Assembly: GCF_902499045.1 (NCBI RefSeq)
Contig: NZ_CABVPL010000022.1
Coordinates: 38,905-102,904, forward strand
DNA from: Burkholderia latens
GTDB lineage: Bacteria; Pseudomonadota; Gammaproteobacteria; Burkholderiales; Burkholderiaceae
DNA length: 64,000 nt
Reading direction: 5' to 3'
The position numbers and the translations under genes were made by a program. The notes beneath the pieces were generated by a model that saw only the letters and a list, made by a program, of their open reading frames with translations, searched no databases and was not told the origin of the DNA. The first letter of the stretch is position 1. Each line of letters begins with the position of its first letter. This document shows, in pieces, positions 36,502 through 45,618 of the stretch.

Positions 36502-37689
36502 ATGAAAGCATCGCACTACCGTTATGCAATCCTGATTTTGTCGGCTGTGACGCTCGGCGCGCCCGCCGCCCGCGCACAGAGCAGCGTGACGCTGTACGGC
36601 GTGGTCGACGATTCGATCGCGTACGTGAACAACCAGCAGGGCCACTCGAACATCTACATGCGCGACGGCAACCTGTATGCATCGAAGTTCGGGCTGCGCG
36701 GCGACGAGGATTTGGGCGGCGGCACGCACGCGATCTTCGATCTGCAGTCGGGCTTCAACCTGAACACCGGCGCGCAAGCCGCCGCCGGCACGATCTTCAA
36801 TCGCCAAGCCTTCGTCGGGCTGCGCAACGATCGTTACGGCACGGTGACGGCCGGCCGCCAGTACACGCCTTACTTCCTGCTGGTGGGGCCATACGCGTCG
36901 AGCAGCTGGCTCACCGGCGCGATCGGCGCGCATCCGGGCGACATCGACGGCCTCGACACGACGATCCGCGTCAACAACTCGGTTACGTATACGTCGCCGG
37001 TCTTCTCCGGGCTGACCGCGAGCGCGATGTACGCGTTCGGCGGCATCGCCGGCGCGACCGGCAAGGGCAACACGTTCAGCGCCGCATTGCGCTACGCGAA
37101 CGGGCCGGTCGGAATCGCGGCAGGCTATCTGCGCATCAACAGCTCGGGCTCGCCGGCCGGCTTCCTGAATCCGGCGACCGCGGCGTCGGGCAGCTTCGCG
37201 GTATCCGTGCTGAACCAGGGCTACCTGACCGCGAAGGCCGTCGAGCAGGTCGCGGCCGCCGGCAATTACACGCTCGGCGCGCTGACGATGGGCGTCAACT
37301 ACTCGAACGTGAAGTACTTGCCCGGCAACGGCTCCGCGTTCACGGACACCGCGGTGTTCAATACCTACGGCGCGCTCGCCGCATACCGCTTCACGCCGAC
37401 GTTCTCGGTGGCCGGCGCGTTCTCGTATACGCTTGCGTCGAAGGCGAACGGCATGTCCGACGCGGCCCGCTACCAGCAGTATTCGCTGAAGGAGTCGTAC
37501 AGTTTGTCGAAGCGCACGACGCTCTATGCGCTGCAGGCATACACGCATTCGAGCGGACGCACGCTCGGCGCGCAGGGCGCCGGCCATATCGTCGACGCGG
37601 CGCCGATCGTCGGCGATTCGCAGCAGCTTACGCCGTCGACGACGCGTGGCCAATTCGTCGGCATGGCCGGCATTGCCGTGACGTTCTGA
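36502..37689 (+). CDS. Outer-membrane general porin, Burkholderia OpcP/Omp type
   Basis: This 395-residue precursor has a signal peptide ending AARA (near residue 25) and mature start QSSVTLYGVVDDS, the typical Burkholderiales porin opening. Then comes FGLRGDEDLGGGTHAIFDLQSGF, with alternating amphipathic strands and a C-terminal Phe (GIAVTF) for BAM recognition. It should form a trimeric 16-strand barrel. It lies 114 bp after the GH31 gene in the same direction and may be the outer-membrane port for that substrate. A GAGACCTGGAGATC stretch supplies the SD. Confidence 0.95.
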   Translation: MKASHYRYAILILSAVTLGAPAARAQSSVTLYGVVDDSIAYVNNQQGHSNIYMRDGNLYASKFGLRGDEDLGGGTHAIFDLQSGFNLNTGAQAAAGTIFNRQAFVGLRNDRYGTVTAGRQYTPYFLLVGPYASSSWLTGAIGAHPGDIDGLDTTIRVNNSVTYTSPVFSGLTASAMYAFGGIAGATGKGNTFSAALRYANGPVGIAAGYLRINSSGSPAGFLNPATAASGSFAVSVLNQGYLTAKAVEQVAAAGNYTLGALTMGVNYSNVKYLPGNGSAFTDTAVFNTYGALAAYRFTPTFSVAGAFSYTLASKANGMSDAARYQQYSLKESYSLSKRTTLYALQAYTHSSGRTLGAQGAGHIVDAAPIVGDSQQLTPSTTRGQFVGMAGIAVTF

Positions 37690-38068
37690 AGCGCGTGCCG
37701 CGGCGCGGGCCGTCGTTGCCCCGGACGCGCATGTTCGCGCGTCGTCCGGGCGCGTAATCGCACTCGTTTGATCGCTATCCGCGCCGCACACGACACGGTT
37801 CGCGCGGTTTTCGCGGTCGTCTCGATCCCTTACAATTCGTCGGGTCGATCCTGCATGACCTTTCGTGCAACCCTGACACCGCGGTTTACTCGACGCGCGC
37901 CGCCTCAGGGTCCGGCGCGCGTTGTACGCGGCCGGGCGGCGTCGCGATTCGTTGCGCCCACAACTGGATTCCCGCCATGCCCGAATTCCGCCTCCTCCGT
38001 GCCCGGCCCGTATTTGCGCCGGACACCCGCTGCATCGACCTGCCGCCGCTCGCCGGCGGAGCCGCGCG
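37690..38068. other. Intergenic region after the porin
   Basis: About 380 bp with no convincing gene. A hairpin at 37719-37749 may end the porin message. A TTACAAT at 37831-37837 resembles a -10 for the small membrane-protein gene at 38069. Confidence 0.5.
37719..37749 (+). terminator. GC-rich hairpin after the porin gene
   Basis: CCCGGACG and CGTCCGGG pair across a loop that can itself pair (CGC/GCG). It is 30 bp past the porin stop. No T-run follows, so termination efficiency is uncertain. Confidence 0.4.
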
Positions 38069-38377
38069 ATGAGCGGCTTCCTGAATCGCACCGGCGACCT
38101 CGTCGCGCTGGGGACGCTCGTGCTGCTCTACATCGGCGGCGTCGGCGTCGCGGCATGGCGGATTCGCACCGCCGCGCCGCGCGGCAAGCTCTACTGGATC
38201 GCCTGCGTCGCGCTGCTGGCGGGCGGCGCCGCCGCGCTGATTTCGAACCTGTCGCCGGTGCCGAACAGCGGCGAGATGCCGCCGGGTTTCGCGCTCGGCG
38301 TCGAGGCGGTGCTGCTCGGCCTCGCGCTCGTCGCGGCCGGTTGCGCGTGGTTGATGCTGCGGGCGCGGCGCGGCTGA
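38069..38377 (+). CDS. Small three-helix membrane protein, unknown function
   Basis: This 102-residue protein has three hydrophobic segments (residues about 10-31, 43-63 and 74-96) and a short basic C-terminus (RARRG). No family was recognised. The start at 38069 has GGAG six bases upstream. It stands alone: the porin is 379 bp upstream and the methyltransferase gene converges on it 88 bp downstream. Its codon use matches its neighbours, so it is likely a native gene. Confidence 0.65.
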   Translation: MSGFLNRTGDLVALGTLVLLYIGGVGVAAWRIRTAAPRGKLYWIACVALLAGGAAALISNLSPVPNSGEMPPGFALGVEAVLLGLALVAAGCAWLMLRARRG

Positions 38378-38465
38378 AAGCGGCGCTCGACCACGCGCCG
38401 CCGTCAACGCCCGCTCCCGGCGACGCGCGCGGCAACGGGCGAACACGCGCCGCTCTGCAAAAGCG

Positions 38466-39314
38466 TCACACCGATGGCGCCCGCGCGGTAACGAGCCAGC
38501 ACGCCGCGTCGAAGCGCAGATCGGCGCCCAGCACGTAGCGATCGAACGCGGCGTGAACCGTCTCGATCACGCGCCGGCGTGTCGCTTCGTCCGCCTGCCG
38601 AAGCGCGAGCCCGACCGGCCCCAGTCGCGCGACGTAGTCGTCCAGCGCGGCGGCCGGCAACCTACACGCGATATCGATCGGCTCGATCGCGACGTGGGCC
38701 CAGCCGCTGTCCGCCAACACCGACGCGATTCGCTGCCGGTCGCCGAACGCGAATTGCCCCGGTGCGCCGGGCTGCCGCGCCGGCAGGTCCGGCAGCAATG
38801 GCGCGGCGGCCCGCTCGGCCGTCGTCATGAACGGATTGTCGGCGGCGCCGCGCCATGCGGCGAAGCGCAGTTGCGCGTTCGCGCGCGCCGCGTGCCGCAG
38901 GTTCCCGAATGCACGGACCGGATCGTCGAAAAACATCACGCCGAAGCGCGACACGATCAGGTCGAACTCGCGAGGCGCGAACGCATGCGTCTGCGCATCG
39001 GCGTGCACGAACGCGACGTCGAGACCGTCGCGTTCAGCGCGCGCCTGCGCGGCCTCGATCATCCGCGCCGAGATGTCGACACCCGTGCACTGCGCGTGCG
39101 CGCCGAGCCGCCGGGCGATCGCGAGCGTCACCGCGCCCGTGCCGCAGCCGACGTCCAGCACGCTGCGCGCGGACACCGTCACCGCTGCATCCGCGAGCAG
39201 CGTCTCGAACGGCTCGAACATCCGGTCGAGCGTCGTCTGCGCGTCCACCCACGCGAGCCCCGACGGCCCGTTCCACAGCGCGGACTGCGCTTCGTTTGCG
39301 CGGCTGTCTTCCAT
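38466..39314 (-). CDS. SAM-dependent class I methyltransferase (methyltransf_11/25 type)
   Basis: This 282-residue protein has the Rossmann-fold SAM site VLDVGCGTGAVTLAIA (residues about 52-67), acidic motif II VDISARMIEAAQ near 80, and FDLIVSRFGVMFFDDP near 118. The C-terminal half shows the small helical lid of UbiE-like small-molecule methyltransferases. The substrate is unknown. A GGAGA lies eight bases upstream of ATG 39314. It appears to be monocistronic, divergent from the broken phosphoesterase gene. Confidence 0.85.
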   Translation of the reverse strand: MEDSRANEAQSALWNGPSGLAWVDAQTTLDRMFEPFETLLADAAVTVSARSVLDVGCGTGAVTLAIARRLGAHAQCTGVDISARMIEAAQARAERDGLDVAFVHADAQTHAFAPREFDLIVSRFGVMFFDDPVRAFGNLRHAARANAQLRFAAWRGAADNPFMTTAERAAAPLLPDLPARQPGAPGQFAFGDRQRIASVLADSGWAHVAIEPIDIACRLPAAALDDYVARLGPVGLALRQADEATRRRVIETVHAAFDRYVLGADLRFDAACWLVTARAPSV

Positions 39315-39474
39315 CGTCGATTCTCCTTTCCCTTTGTACGTGATGGTCGTGATCCAGACTATGCTGCTTCAAGCCGGCTTGAGGTCAAGACGCGCAAGCC
39401 GAACGGCCCGCGCGCCATTCACATTACTTACATTCGTGTTGCGTATCGTTGACGGCTTTCCTACGGTGCCTCCC

Positions 39475-40938
39475 ATGCGACGACTTCTCTCTCTCGCGCT
39501 GTTCGTGCGCTGCGCCCCGCTTGTTGCGCTCGCGGCGCTGTCCGCGTGTTCGAATCACATCGACAAGCCCGCCGATCCGGCCAGTGCGGCGATCAACGTT
39601 CAGGCCGCGTGGGTCGAGATCGGCGATGCGAACCAGGCGATCGCGCGCGTGATCACGAACTACACGCCGGCTTCCGCGAGCGATCCGTTGTGTCCGCAGC
39701 TTGCCGTCGACGGCAAACTGTCGCGCATGACGCTGCGCGTCGGCGCGGCGACCGTCGCGCAACGGACGACCGCCAGCGATCCGGCCGACTCGAAGCCGTC
39801 GGGCTTCCCGGTGTCGGTCTGCGAGACGACCCTGCCGGCCGGCGCGCAGTCGGCGAGCGTCGCGGGTCGCGCGCTGCCGCTGCCGAAGGCGCAGCCGCAG
39901 CGCATCGCGATCATCGCCGACACCGGCTGCCGGATGAAGAAGGCCGACAACGCATGGCAGGCGTGCAACGACGCGACGGTGTGGCCGTTCGACACGATCG
40001 CCGCGAGCGTCGCGAAGCTGTCGCCGGATCTGGTGCTGCACGTCGGCGACTATCACTATCGCGAGAACGCATGCCCGCCCGACATCGCCGGCTGCAAGGA
40101 CAGCCCGTGGGGCTACGGCTGGGATACGTGGCAGGCCGACCTGTTCCGCCCGGCCGCGCCGCTGTTCGCGAAGGCGCCGTGGGTGGTCGTGCGCGGCAAT
40201 CACGAGGAATGCGCGCGGGCCGGCCAGGGCTAGTACCGCTTCCTCGATCCGCGACCGTATTCGGCGGCCCGTTCGTGCGACGATCCGGCCAACGACAACG
40301 ACGCGAACTACTCGGATCCGTACGCGGTGTCGCTCGGCGGCGGCACGCAGGTGATCGTGTTCGACACCGCGAAGGTCGGCCGCAATCCGCTGAAGACGAC
40401 CGACGCGCAATTCCGCATCTACCAGAAGCAGTTCCAGACGGTCGCGGCGCTCGCGTCGAAAGCCGGGATGACGACGACGATCTTCACGAACCACCATCCG
40501 ATCCTCGCGTTCGCGCCGATCGCCGGCAGCACGCCCGCGCCGGGCAACCTCGCGCTGCAATCGGTGATGTCGAGCCTGAACGCGCAGGCGTACTATCCGC
40601 CGGGCATCCACGTCGCGCTGCACGGGCACGTGCATGACTTCCAGGCGATCAACTTCTCGTCGGGGCATCCGGCGACGATCGTGTCCGGCAACGGCGGCGA
40701 CAACCTCGACGTCGCGCTGCCCGATCCTTTCCCCGCGGGCCTGACGCCCGCGCCCGGCGCCGTGATCGAGCGTCTGTCGCACAACAACAGCTTCGGTTTC
40801 CTGATCATGGAGCGACGTGCGGCGCCCGCGACGGGCTGGGTGTTCCATGCGTATTCGGCGGCGGGCAAGCTGCTCGCTTCGTGCGATCAGTCGGGCACGA
40901 CGCTCGCCTGCGACAAGACGGGGTTCATCGCGCCGTGA
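39475..40938 (+). pseudogene. Metallophosphoesterase lipoprotein gene interrupted by an amber codon
   Basis: The frame from ATG 39475 codes a lipoprotein signal (LSAC lipobox near residue 25) and a calcineurin-like phosphoesterase: IADTGCR, HVGDYHYRE and RGNHEECARAGQG. Then TAG stands at 40231-40233 (codon 253). The same frame continues without a shift to 40938, with YRFLDP, FTNHHPILAF, and the metal-binding HGHVHDF. The codon is where relatives of the family carry an aromatic residue, usually Trp (AGQGW-RFLDP), so a TGG-to-TAG change is the simplest explanation. The first half lacks the C-terminal metal ligands and would be inactive. Without the stop the protein would be 487 residues. A sequencing error is possible. 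Confidence 0.85.
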
Positions 40939-41018
40939 GTGACGGAGTTCGATTGAATGACGGTTGGGCGGATTTGGCGGGTTCGATCGGCCGCCGCTGG
41001 CAGATGACCGGGGAGCGG

Positions 41019-42449
41019 ATGCGGCCGCGGTCGATTGCGGCCGTTTCCGAGCGTCGAGCCTCGGCTTCAGCCTCGGTTGCCGGCGGCGGCTCGCCGGTGC
41101 GCATGCTGGCAACTGCCATGCTCGCCGGCGCGGCGCTTGCGGCCCACGCCGCGCCTTCAGATACGACCCTGCTGCCCGGCGCGCCGCCGTCGCGCGTCGT
41201 CGGCACGATCGGCAACGGCACGCCACAGGTGACCGGCAAGATCGACGCGGCGACCGCCCGTTTCGCGCCCGACCCGACGCTCGTTGCGCTCGGCCGCCGG
41301 ATCTTCTTCGATCCGCGGCTGTCCGAGCCGCGCGGCATGTCGTGCGCGGGCTGCCACGATCCGGGGCGCGCGTTCGCGCCGACGCTGTCGGCGGCCTCGC
41401 TCGCGGGGCCCGGTGTGCCGGAAGGCAGCCGCCACGGGCGCTTCAGCCAGCGCAACGCGCCATCGCTGCTCTACGTGCGCTACGTGCCGCGCCGCCACTT
41501 CTACCAGGACGACGACGCGCCCGCGCCGTCGCCGTTCGGCGGACTCTTCAGCGACGGCCGCGCGGACACGCTCGCCGAGCAGATCCGCGGGCCGCTCTTC
41601 GATCCGAACGAGATGAACAACCGGTCGCCGGCCGCGCTGCTGCGCAAGGTCGACGACACCGAACTGGCGGGCGATCTCGCCGCGCGCTTCGGCGCATCGG
41701 TGCGGCGCGATCCCGGGCAGCTGGTGCGTGCACTGGGTGCGGTCGTCGAAGCCTATCTGCAGAGCGACGAGATGGCACCGTTCACGTCGCGCTTCGACGC
41801 GTTCCTGCGCACGCGCACGCCGCTCGCGCCGGCCGAGATGCGCGGGCTGGCGCTGTTCCGCAACCCCGACAAGGGCAACTGCATGAGCTGCCATACGTTG
41901 TCCGAGACGTCGAACCGGCCGGAACGCTCGCTGTTCACCGACTTCGGCTACGACGCGATCGCGGTGCCGCGCAACCGCGCGCTGCCCGCGAACCGCGATC
42001 CACGCCATTTCGACAACGGGCTCTGCGACACGGCCGCGCGGCTGCGCTGGCCCGAACCGACGCAATGGTGCGGCTACCTGCGCACGCCGGGGCTGCGCAA
42101 CGTCGCGGTCAAGCAGAGCTTCATGCACAACGGCGTGTTTACGACGCTGCGCGACGCGGTCGCGTTCTACAACACACGCTCGACCGATCCGGGCCACTGG
42201 TATCACGGCGCAACGACGTTCGACGACGTGCCGGCCGCCTATCGCGGCAACATCAACGTCAATTCGACACCGATGAACCGCCGGCCGGGCACGCCGCCCG
42301 CGCTGACCGACGCGGAAATCGACGATATCGTCGCGTTCCTCGGCACGCTGACCGATGCGCGCTATACGCATCTCATGGCGGCTGCCGCCCTTGCCACGCC
42401 GAAGGCGCTTCCCGCCCGGACAACCCGCACCGCCGCACCGGCGCGCTGA
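41019..42449 (+). CDS. Dihaem cytochrome c peroxidase / MauG family protein
   Basis: This 476-residue periplasmic protein has two c-haem sites, CAGCH at residues 109-113 and CMSCH at 288-292, the order and spacing of CcpA/MauG proteins. A signal peptide (MLATAMLAGAALAAHA, residues 29-44) follows a longer Arg/Ser-rich n-region. The start at 41019 is chosen because GGGGAG precedes it; Met29 (41103) would give a standard-length signal. The family reduces hydrogen peroxide or oxidises protein side chains. It follows the phosphoesterase pseudogene by 80 bp in the same direction, so the two may have formed an operon. Confidence 0.9.
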   Translation: MRPRSIAAVSERRASASASVAGGGSPVRMLATAMLAGAALAAHAAPSDTTLLPGAPPSRVVGTIGNGTPQVTGKIDAATARFAPDPTLVALGRRIFFDPRLSEPRGMSCAGCHDPGRAFAPTLSAASLAGPGVPEGSRHGRFSQRNAPSLLYVRYVPRRHFYQDDDAPAPSPFGGLFSDGRADTLAEQIRGPLFDPNEMNNRSPAALLRKVDDTELAGDLAARFGASVRRDPGQLVRALGAVVEAYLQSDEMAPFTSRFDAFLRTRTPLAPAEMRGLALFRNPDKGNCMSCHTLSETSNRPERSLFTDFGYDAIAVPRNRALPANRDPRHFDNGLCDTAARLRWPEPTQWCGYLRTPGLRNVAVKQSFMHNGVFTTLRDAVAFYNTRSTDPGHWYHGATTFDDVPAAYRGNINVNSTPMNRRPGTPPALTDAEIDDIVAFLGTLTDARYTHLMAAAALATPKALPARTTRTAAPAR

Positions 42450-42451
42450 AC

Positions 42452-42469
42452 CCTGGCCGAACGGCCAGG
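42452..42469 (+). terminator. Hairpin directly after the peroxidase gene
   Basis: CCTGGCC-GAAC-GGCCAGG, a perfect 7-bp stem two bases after the stop codon. It lacks a T-run, so it may be a weak or Rho-assisted terminator. Confidence 0.45.
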
Positions 42470-42484
42470 CGCACGCACGCCCGC

Positions 42485-42536
42485 TTGCAGCCGCCTCACA
42501 TACTGGTTATATTTACAGTACTGTATTTATGAACAG
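42485..42536 (+). promoter_or_regulatory. SOS promoter with two tandem LexA boxes
   Basis: TTGCAG (42485-42490) and TATATT (42508-42513) are exactly 17 bp apart. Two LexA boxes of CTG-N10-CAG form cover 42503-42518 and 42521-42536; the first, with its flanks, reads TACTG-N10-CAGTA, matching the E. coli consensus outer bases, and overlaps the -10. The two 20-mers share one TA. Tandem boxes are usual at tightly repressed SOS genes. Confidence 0.85.
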
Positions 42537-42547
42537 TGAGGTGCGCG

Positions 42548-42823
42548 ATGGAACATCTGGTCCGTATCGTCAACGACACCGATCGCCAAGTACTGGCATG
42601 GCTGCGTGCGCAGGCCGGCGATGCCCGCGTGGAACGCGCGGCGCGCCAGCTCGGGCATACGCGCAAACCGTTTCCGTCCGCGGTATGCCGGTACCTGGGC
42701 ATGAGCGTGCCGGCCACGCTGCGCCGGGCGGAGCGCCCGCGTGCGGCACGCGACTTCACGGTCGGCGATCGCTACCTGTCGTTGATCCGTCAGCACCTGG
42801 CCGCGCAGGCGGTCGGCCGATGA
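42548..42823 (+). CDS. Uncharacterised 91-residue protein under LexA control
   Basis: I do not recognise the family. The protein is basic (many Arg) and seems mostly alpha-helical: helices are likely at residues about 10-35 and 68-90, with an RKPFPSAVCRYLGMSVP segment between. There is no signal peptide, membrane segment or metal motif. ATG 42548 has GAGG six bases upstream and starts 11 bp after the second LexA box; a GTG at 42536 is an alternative. LexA control suggests a role in the DNA-damage response, such as a division inhibitor or DNA-binding factor, but that is inference from the promoter alone. The stop overlaps an ATG (ATGA) whose frame runs into mocR and seems non-coding. Confidence 0.8.
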   Translation: MEHLVRIVNDTDRQVLAWLRAQAGDARVERAARQLGHTRKPFPSAVCRYLGMSVPATLRRAERPRAARDFTVGDRYLSLIRQHLAAQAVGR

Positions 42824-42967
42824 CCTCGCCGAAGTCGTATCGCTGGCGCGTCGTCGCGCGGCGGCCGGCCGGCGGAAGCGCAACGAGCCGGATCGGCCGT
42901 CCCGTGCATCCGTCACGGCAGCCGGGGCCGCAAGCCGATCGGCCGGCCCGGCCGGTACCCGGCCCGC

Positions 42968-44452
42968 TTACGCAGCGGCCGCCGCGTCGCGTATCAACCG
43001 GCCGAGCGTTTCGATTGCCGCTTCGTGCGTCGTGTCGAACACCCGCGTGCAGGCGAGCCGGATATACGCGTCAAAGCGGTCGGAATTCGAAAAGATCGAA
43101 CCAGGCGCGATCCTCACCCCGCGCGCCAGCGCGGCATCGAACAATGCTTCGGAACGCACGCCGTCCGGCAACGCAATCCACAGCAGCATGCCGCCCGGCG
43201 GCCGGTTCATCCGCGTGCCGGCCGGAAAATGCCGCGCGATCGCGTCGATCGTCACATCGCGCTGCACGCGAAGCTGTTCGCGAAACCGGTGCAGGTGACG
43301 ATCGAACGCACCCGAGCCGACGAATTCGGCCGCGACGGCCTGCAGCAATGCGGCGTTGTGCCGGCTGTGCGCGAACTTGAGCATCTTCACGCGCGCGTGC
43401 CAGCGGCCCGCGCTCATCCAGCCGAGCCGCATTCCGGGCGCCAGCACCTTGTTGAACGACGGGCAGTAGATCACCGTGCCATCGCGGTCCCATGCCTTCA
43501 CGGGCATCACCGCGTGCGGCGCTTCGACGAGCTCGCGATACGGCTCGTCCTCGATCACGGCCACGCCGCGGCGCGAGCACAGCGCGACCAGCGCGGCCTT
43601 GCGCTCGTCGGGCATCACGCTGCCGAGCGGGTTCTGCAGGTTCGGCACGACGACCACGGCCCGGATGTCCGGGTATGCGGTCAGCGCCACGTCGAGCGCC
43701 TCGATCGACAGCCCGGTTGTCGGGCTGGCCGGAATTTCGAGCGCGCGCAGGCCGAGGCTTTCGAGCAGCTGGATCAAGCCGAAAAAGGCCGGCGATTCGA
43801 TCGCGATCGTGTCTCCGGGGCGCGCCACCGCGCGCAGCGCGAGATTCACGGCATCGACGCCGCCGCTCGTCGACATCACGTCGTCCGGCGAAACCGTCAC
43901 GCCGTACGACAGCGCACGCTTGGCCATCGTCTGCCGGAATTCGGGCGAACCGCCGACCGGCCCGGCATCGGTCAGCAACGTGGGCTTGCGCCGCAACAGC
44001 CGGATCGCCAGCGTCTGCAGGCGCTCGGCCGGATACAGCGTCGCCAGCGCGGACGCGCCGCCGAGGTTCAGCGCATCGGGCACCGCGTTCGCGCGATCGA
44101 TCACGCGCGACACGCGTTCGTGCAGCCCCGCGAACGGCGGCTCGACGCTCAGCGGCGGCCCTTCGCTTTCCGGCAGCGTTTCGAGCGCGGCCGCTGCGCG
44201 CCGTCGCACGAAATAGCCCGAGCGCGGCTTGGCCTCGCACCAGCCCGTATCCTCGAGCCGCCGGAATGCCTGGATCGCGGTCGACAGGCTCACGCCGTGT
44301 TGCGCCATGAACGCGCGCACCGACGGCATCCGGTCGCCGGGCGACAGCGTGCCGGCCGCGATGATGCGGCGGTAATGTTCGGCGAGCCGTTCGTAAAGCG
44401 GCTCGCCGGTCATCGGCAAAGGCGTGCGGGACGGGTCGGTGATGGCGGTCAT
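42968..44452 (-). CDS. MocR/PdxR-type regulator (GntR HTH plus aminotransferase domain)
   Basis: This 494-residue protein has an N-terminal GntR winged HTH (residues about 15-82; PSVRAFMAQHGVSLSTAIQAF) joined to a fold-type I aminotransferase domain. The PLP lysine is Lys335 in SFNKVLAPGMRLGW, so PLP binding is likely kept. Such proteins regulate vitamin B6, GABA, taurine or other amine genes, usually next door. The divergent neighbour here is a DUF2917 gene, not a metabolic enzyme. The start at 44452 lacks a strong SD; Met14 (44413) is an alternative. Confidence 0.9.
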   Translation of the reverse strand: MTAITDPSRTPLPMTGEPLYERLAEHYRRIIAAGTLSPGDRMPSVRAFMAQHGVSLSTAIQAFRRLEDTGWCEAKPRSGYFVRRRAAAALETLPESEGPPLSVEPPFAGLHERVSRVIDRANAVPDALNLGGASALATLYPAERLQTLAIRLLRRKPTLLTDAGPVGGSPEFRQTMAKRALSYGVTVSPDDVMSTSGGVDAVNLALRAVARPGDTIAIESPAFFGLIQLLESLGLRALEIPASPTTGLSIEALDVALTAYPDIRAVVVVPNLQNPLGSVMPDERKAALVALCSRRGVAVIEDEPYRELVEAPHAVMPVKAWDRDGTVIYCPSFNKVLAPGMRLGWMSAGRWHARVKMLKFAHSRHNAALLQAVAAEFVGSGAFDRHLHRFREQLRVQRDVTIDAIARHFPAGTRMNRPPGGMLLWIALPDGVRSEALFDAALARGVRIAPGSIFSNSDRFDAYIRLACTRVFDTTHEAAIETLGRLIRDAAAAA

Positions 44453-44491
44453 GCGGGTGATCGTGCCCGCGCGCTTCGGCGCACGCCAGAT

Positions 44492-44572
44492 ACAGATTCC
44501 GGGGAAACCCACCGATACAGCGACACAAAATCAGCGGCTGCACCGTAACAGATTCCCGCCCCCTGAATCTGT
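44492..44572. promoter_or_regulatory. Three ACAGATTC boxes between mocR and the DUF2917 gene
   Basis: ACAGATTC occurs at 44492-44499 and 44548-44555 in one orientation and as GAATCTGT at 44565-44572; the last two make an inverted repeat with a 9-bp gap. A direct repeat plus an inverted copy is the site layout used by MocR-family regulators, so these are the likely operators. Confidence 0.65.
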
Positions 44573-44673
44573 CCTGACCGCGCGCGTTTCCCTAACCTGA
44601 TTGCACGCCGTCGCCTCGCCATCGCGAGGCTGCGCAAACCGGGAAAACAGGAAAAACGGAAAAAGGACTCGCG

Positions 44674-45024
44674 ATGCGAACGCAGGACATCCGGCTCGAT
44701 GCCGGGCAAAGCCACTTTGCGTGGTTCGACAAGGGCAGCCAGGTCATCGTGCGCGACGGCGCGCTCGCGATCACGTTGCCCCAAGCCGGGCTCGACTGGC
44801 TGCCCGATGCGCCGCAATCCGTTCGCCGCGTGCTCGGCGAAGGCGAATGCCTGACGATCGAGACGGCCGGTCATGTGGCGTTGTCCGCCAGCGGTGCCCG
44901 GCCGGCCGACGCGACCGTCGTGGAACCCGCAGTGCGGCGCGGCGGGTTCGCTGCGTGGCGCACCTGGGTGCACCGGATCTCCGCTCGGTTATTCAGTGAG
45001 CGGCGTGTGCGGGAGCAGTCCTGA
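44674..45024 (+). CDS. DUF2917 domain protein
   Basis: This 116-residue protein has a DUF2917-like cupin-type core (residues about 6-75: LDAGQSHFAWFDKGSQVIVRDG and VLGEGECLTIETAGHVALSA), built of short beta strands, then a basic tail. The function of this family is unknown. It is divergent from mocR across 221 bp that hold three matching boxes, so it may be the direct MocR target. GGAAAAAGGACTCGCG upstream gives an SD at AGGA. It converges on the sulfur-transport genes with a 170-bp gap. Confidence 0.8.
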   Translation: MRTQDIRLDAGQSHFAWFDKGSQVIVRDGALAITLPQAGLDWLPDAPQSVRRVLGEGECLTIETAGHVALSASGARPADATVVEPAVRRGGFAAWRTWVHRISARLFSERRVREQS

Positions 45025-45194
45025 CGCGGTAGCTCGAGACGTCGCCGGTAGCCTCGTGTGACCGCCATATCGCCTCACCCGACAACATGCGCGCGCTCGC
45101 CCCGCACGGTCTCCGGAGGCAGATCGATCGAACCCATCCGCCTGATCCCCAGCCGCCGCGGCCTCGGCAGCCCGCGACGTGCGGCCCCTCGACG

Positions 45195-45617
45195 CTACCG
45201 CGCCTTCCGCCGACGCTCGATCCATTCGAACAGCGCCATCCCGGCCAGCATTGCGGCGACGAACGCGATGCCCTTGATCGACCCGAGCCCGATCGACACG
45301 ATCGCCGGCCCCGGGCAGAACCCGGCGATCCCCCAGCCGATGCCGAACACGGCACTCCCCGCGACGAGCCGCACGGTGATCGTCCGCGCGGCCGGCCACT
45401 GGATCGGCAGACCGAGCCACGAGCGCGTCCGGCGCTTCGCCCATGCAAATGCGAATACGCCGACGCCGATCGCTCCGCCCATCACGAACGCGAGCGACGG
45501 ATCCCAACGACCGGCCAGGTCGAGAAAGCCGAGTATCTTCTGCGGGTTGGACATCCCCGACACGATGAGGCCGGCGCCGAACAGCAGCCCCGCCAAAAAT
45601 GCGAATCCTGCCTGCAT
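45195..45617 (-). CDS. YeeE/YedE-family half-transporter, second subunit (PmpB-like, DUF6691)
   Basis: This 140-residue inner-membrane protein has about four transmembrane segments. The GMSNPQKILGFLDL motif is near residues 21-34 and the GFCPGP cysteine motif near 100, where a Cys is used to pass thiosulfate or sulfane sulfur in YeeE. It pairs with the PmpA-like gene 1 bp upstream; together they equal one full YeeE. The likely cargo is a sulfur compound such as thiosulfate or sulfane sulfur. Confidence 0.88.
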   Translation of the reverse strand: MQAGFAFLAGLLFGAGLIVSGMSNPQKILGFLDLAGRWDPSLAFVMGGAIGVGVFAFAWAKRRTRSWLGLPIQWPAARTITVRLVAGSAVFGIGWGIAGFCPGPAIVSIGLGSIKGIAFVAAMLAGMALFEWIERRRKAR

Positions 45618-45618
45618 C

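Noticed and set aside
42820-43380. ORF starting in ATGA overlap with the SOS-controlled gene
   Set aside because: The start overlap is attractive, but most of the frame lies antisense to mocR and the product is Arg/Pro/Ser-rich with no motif, as expected for a shadow.
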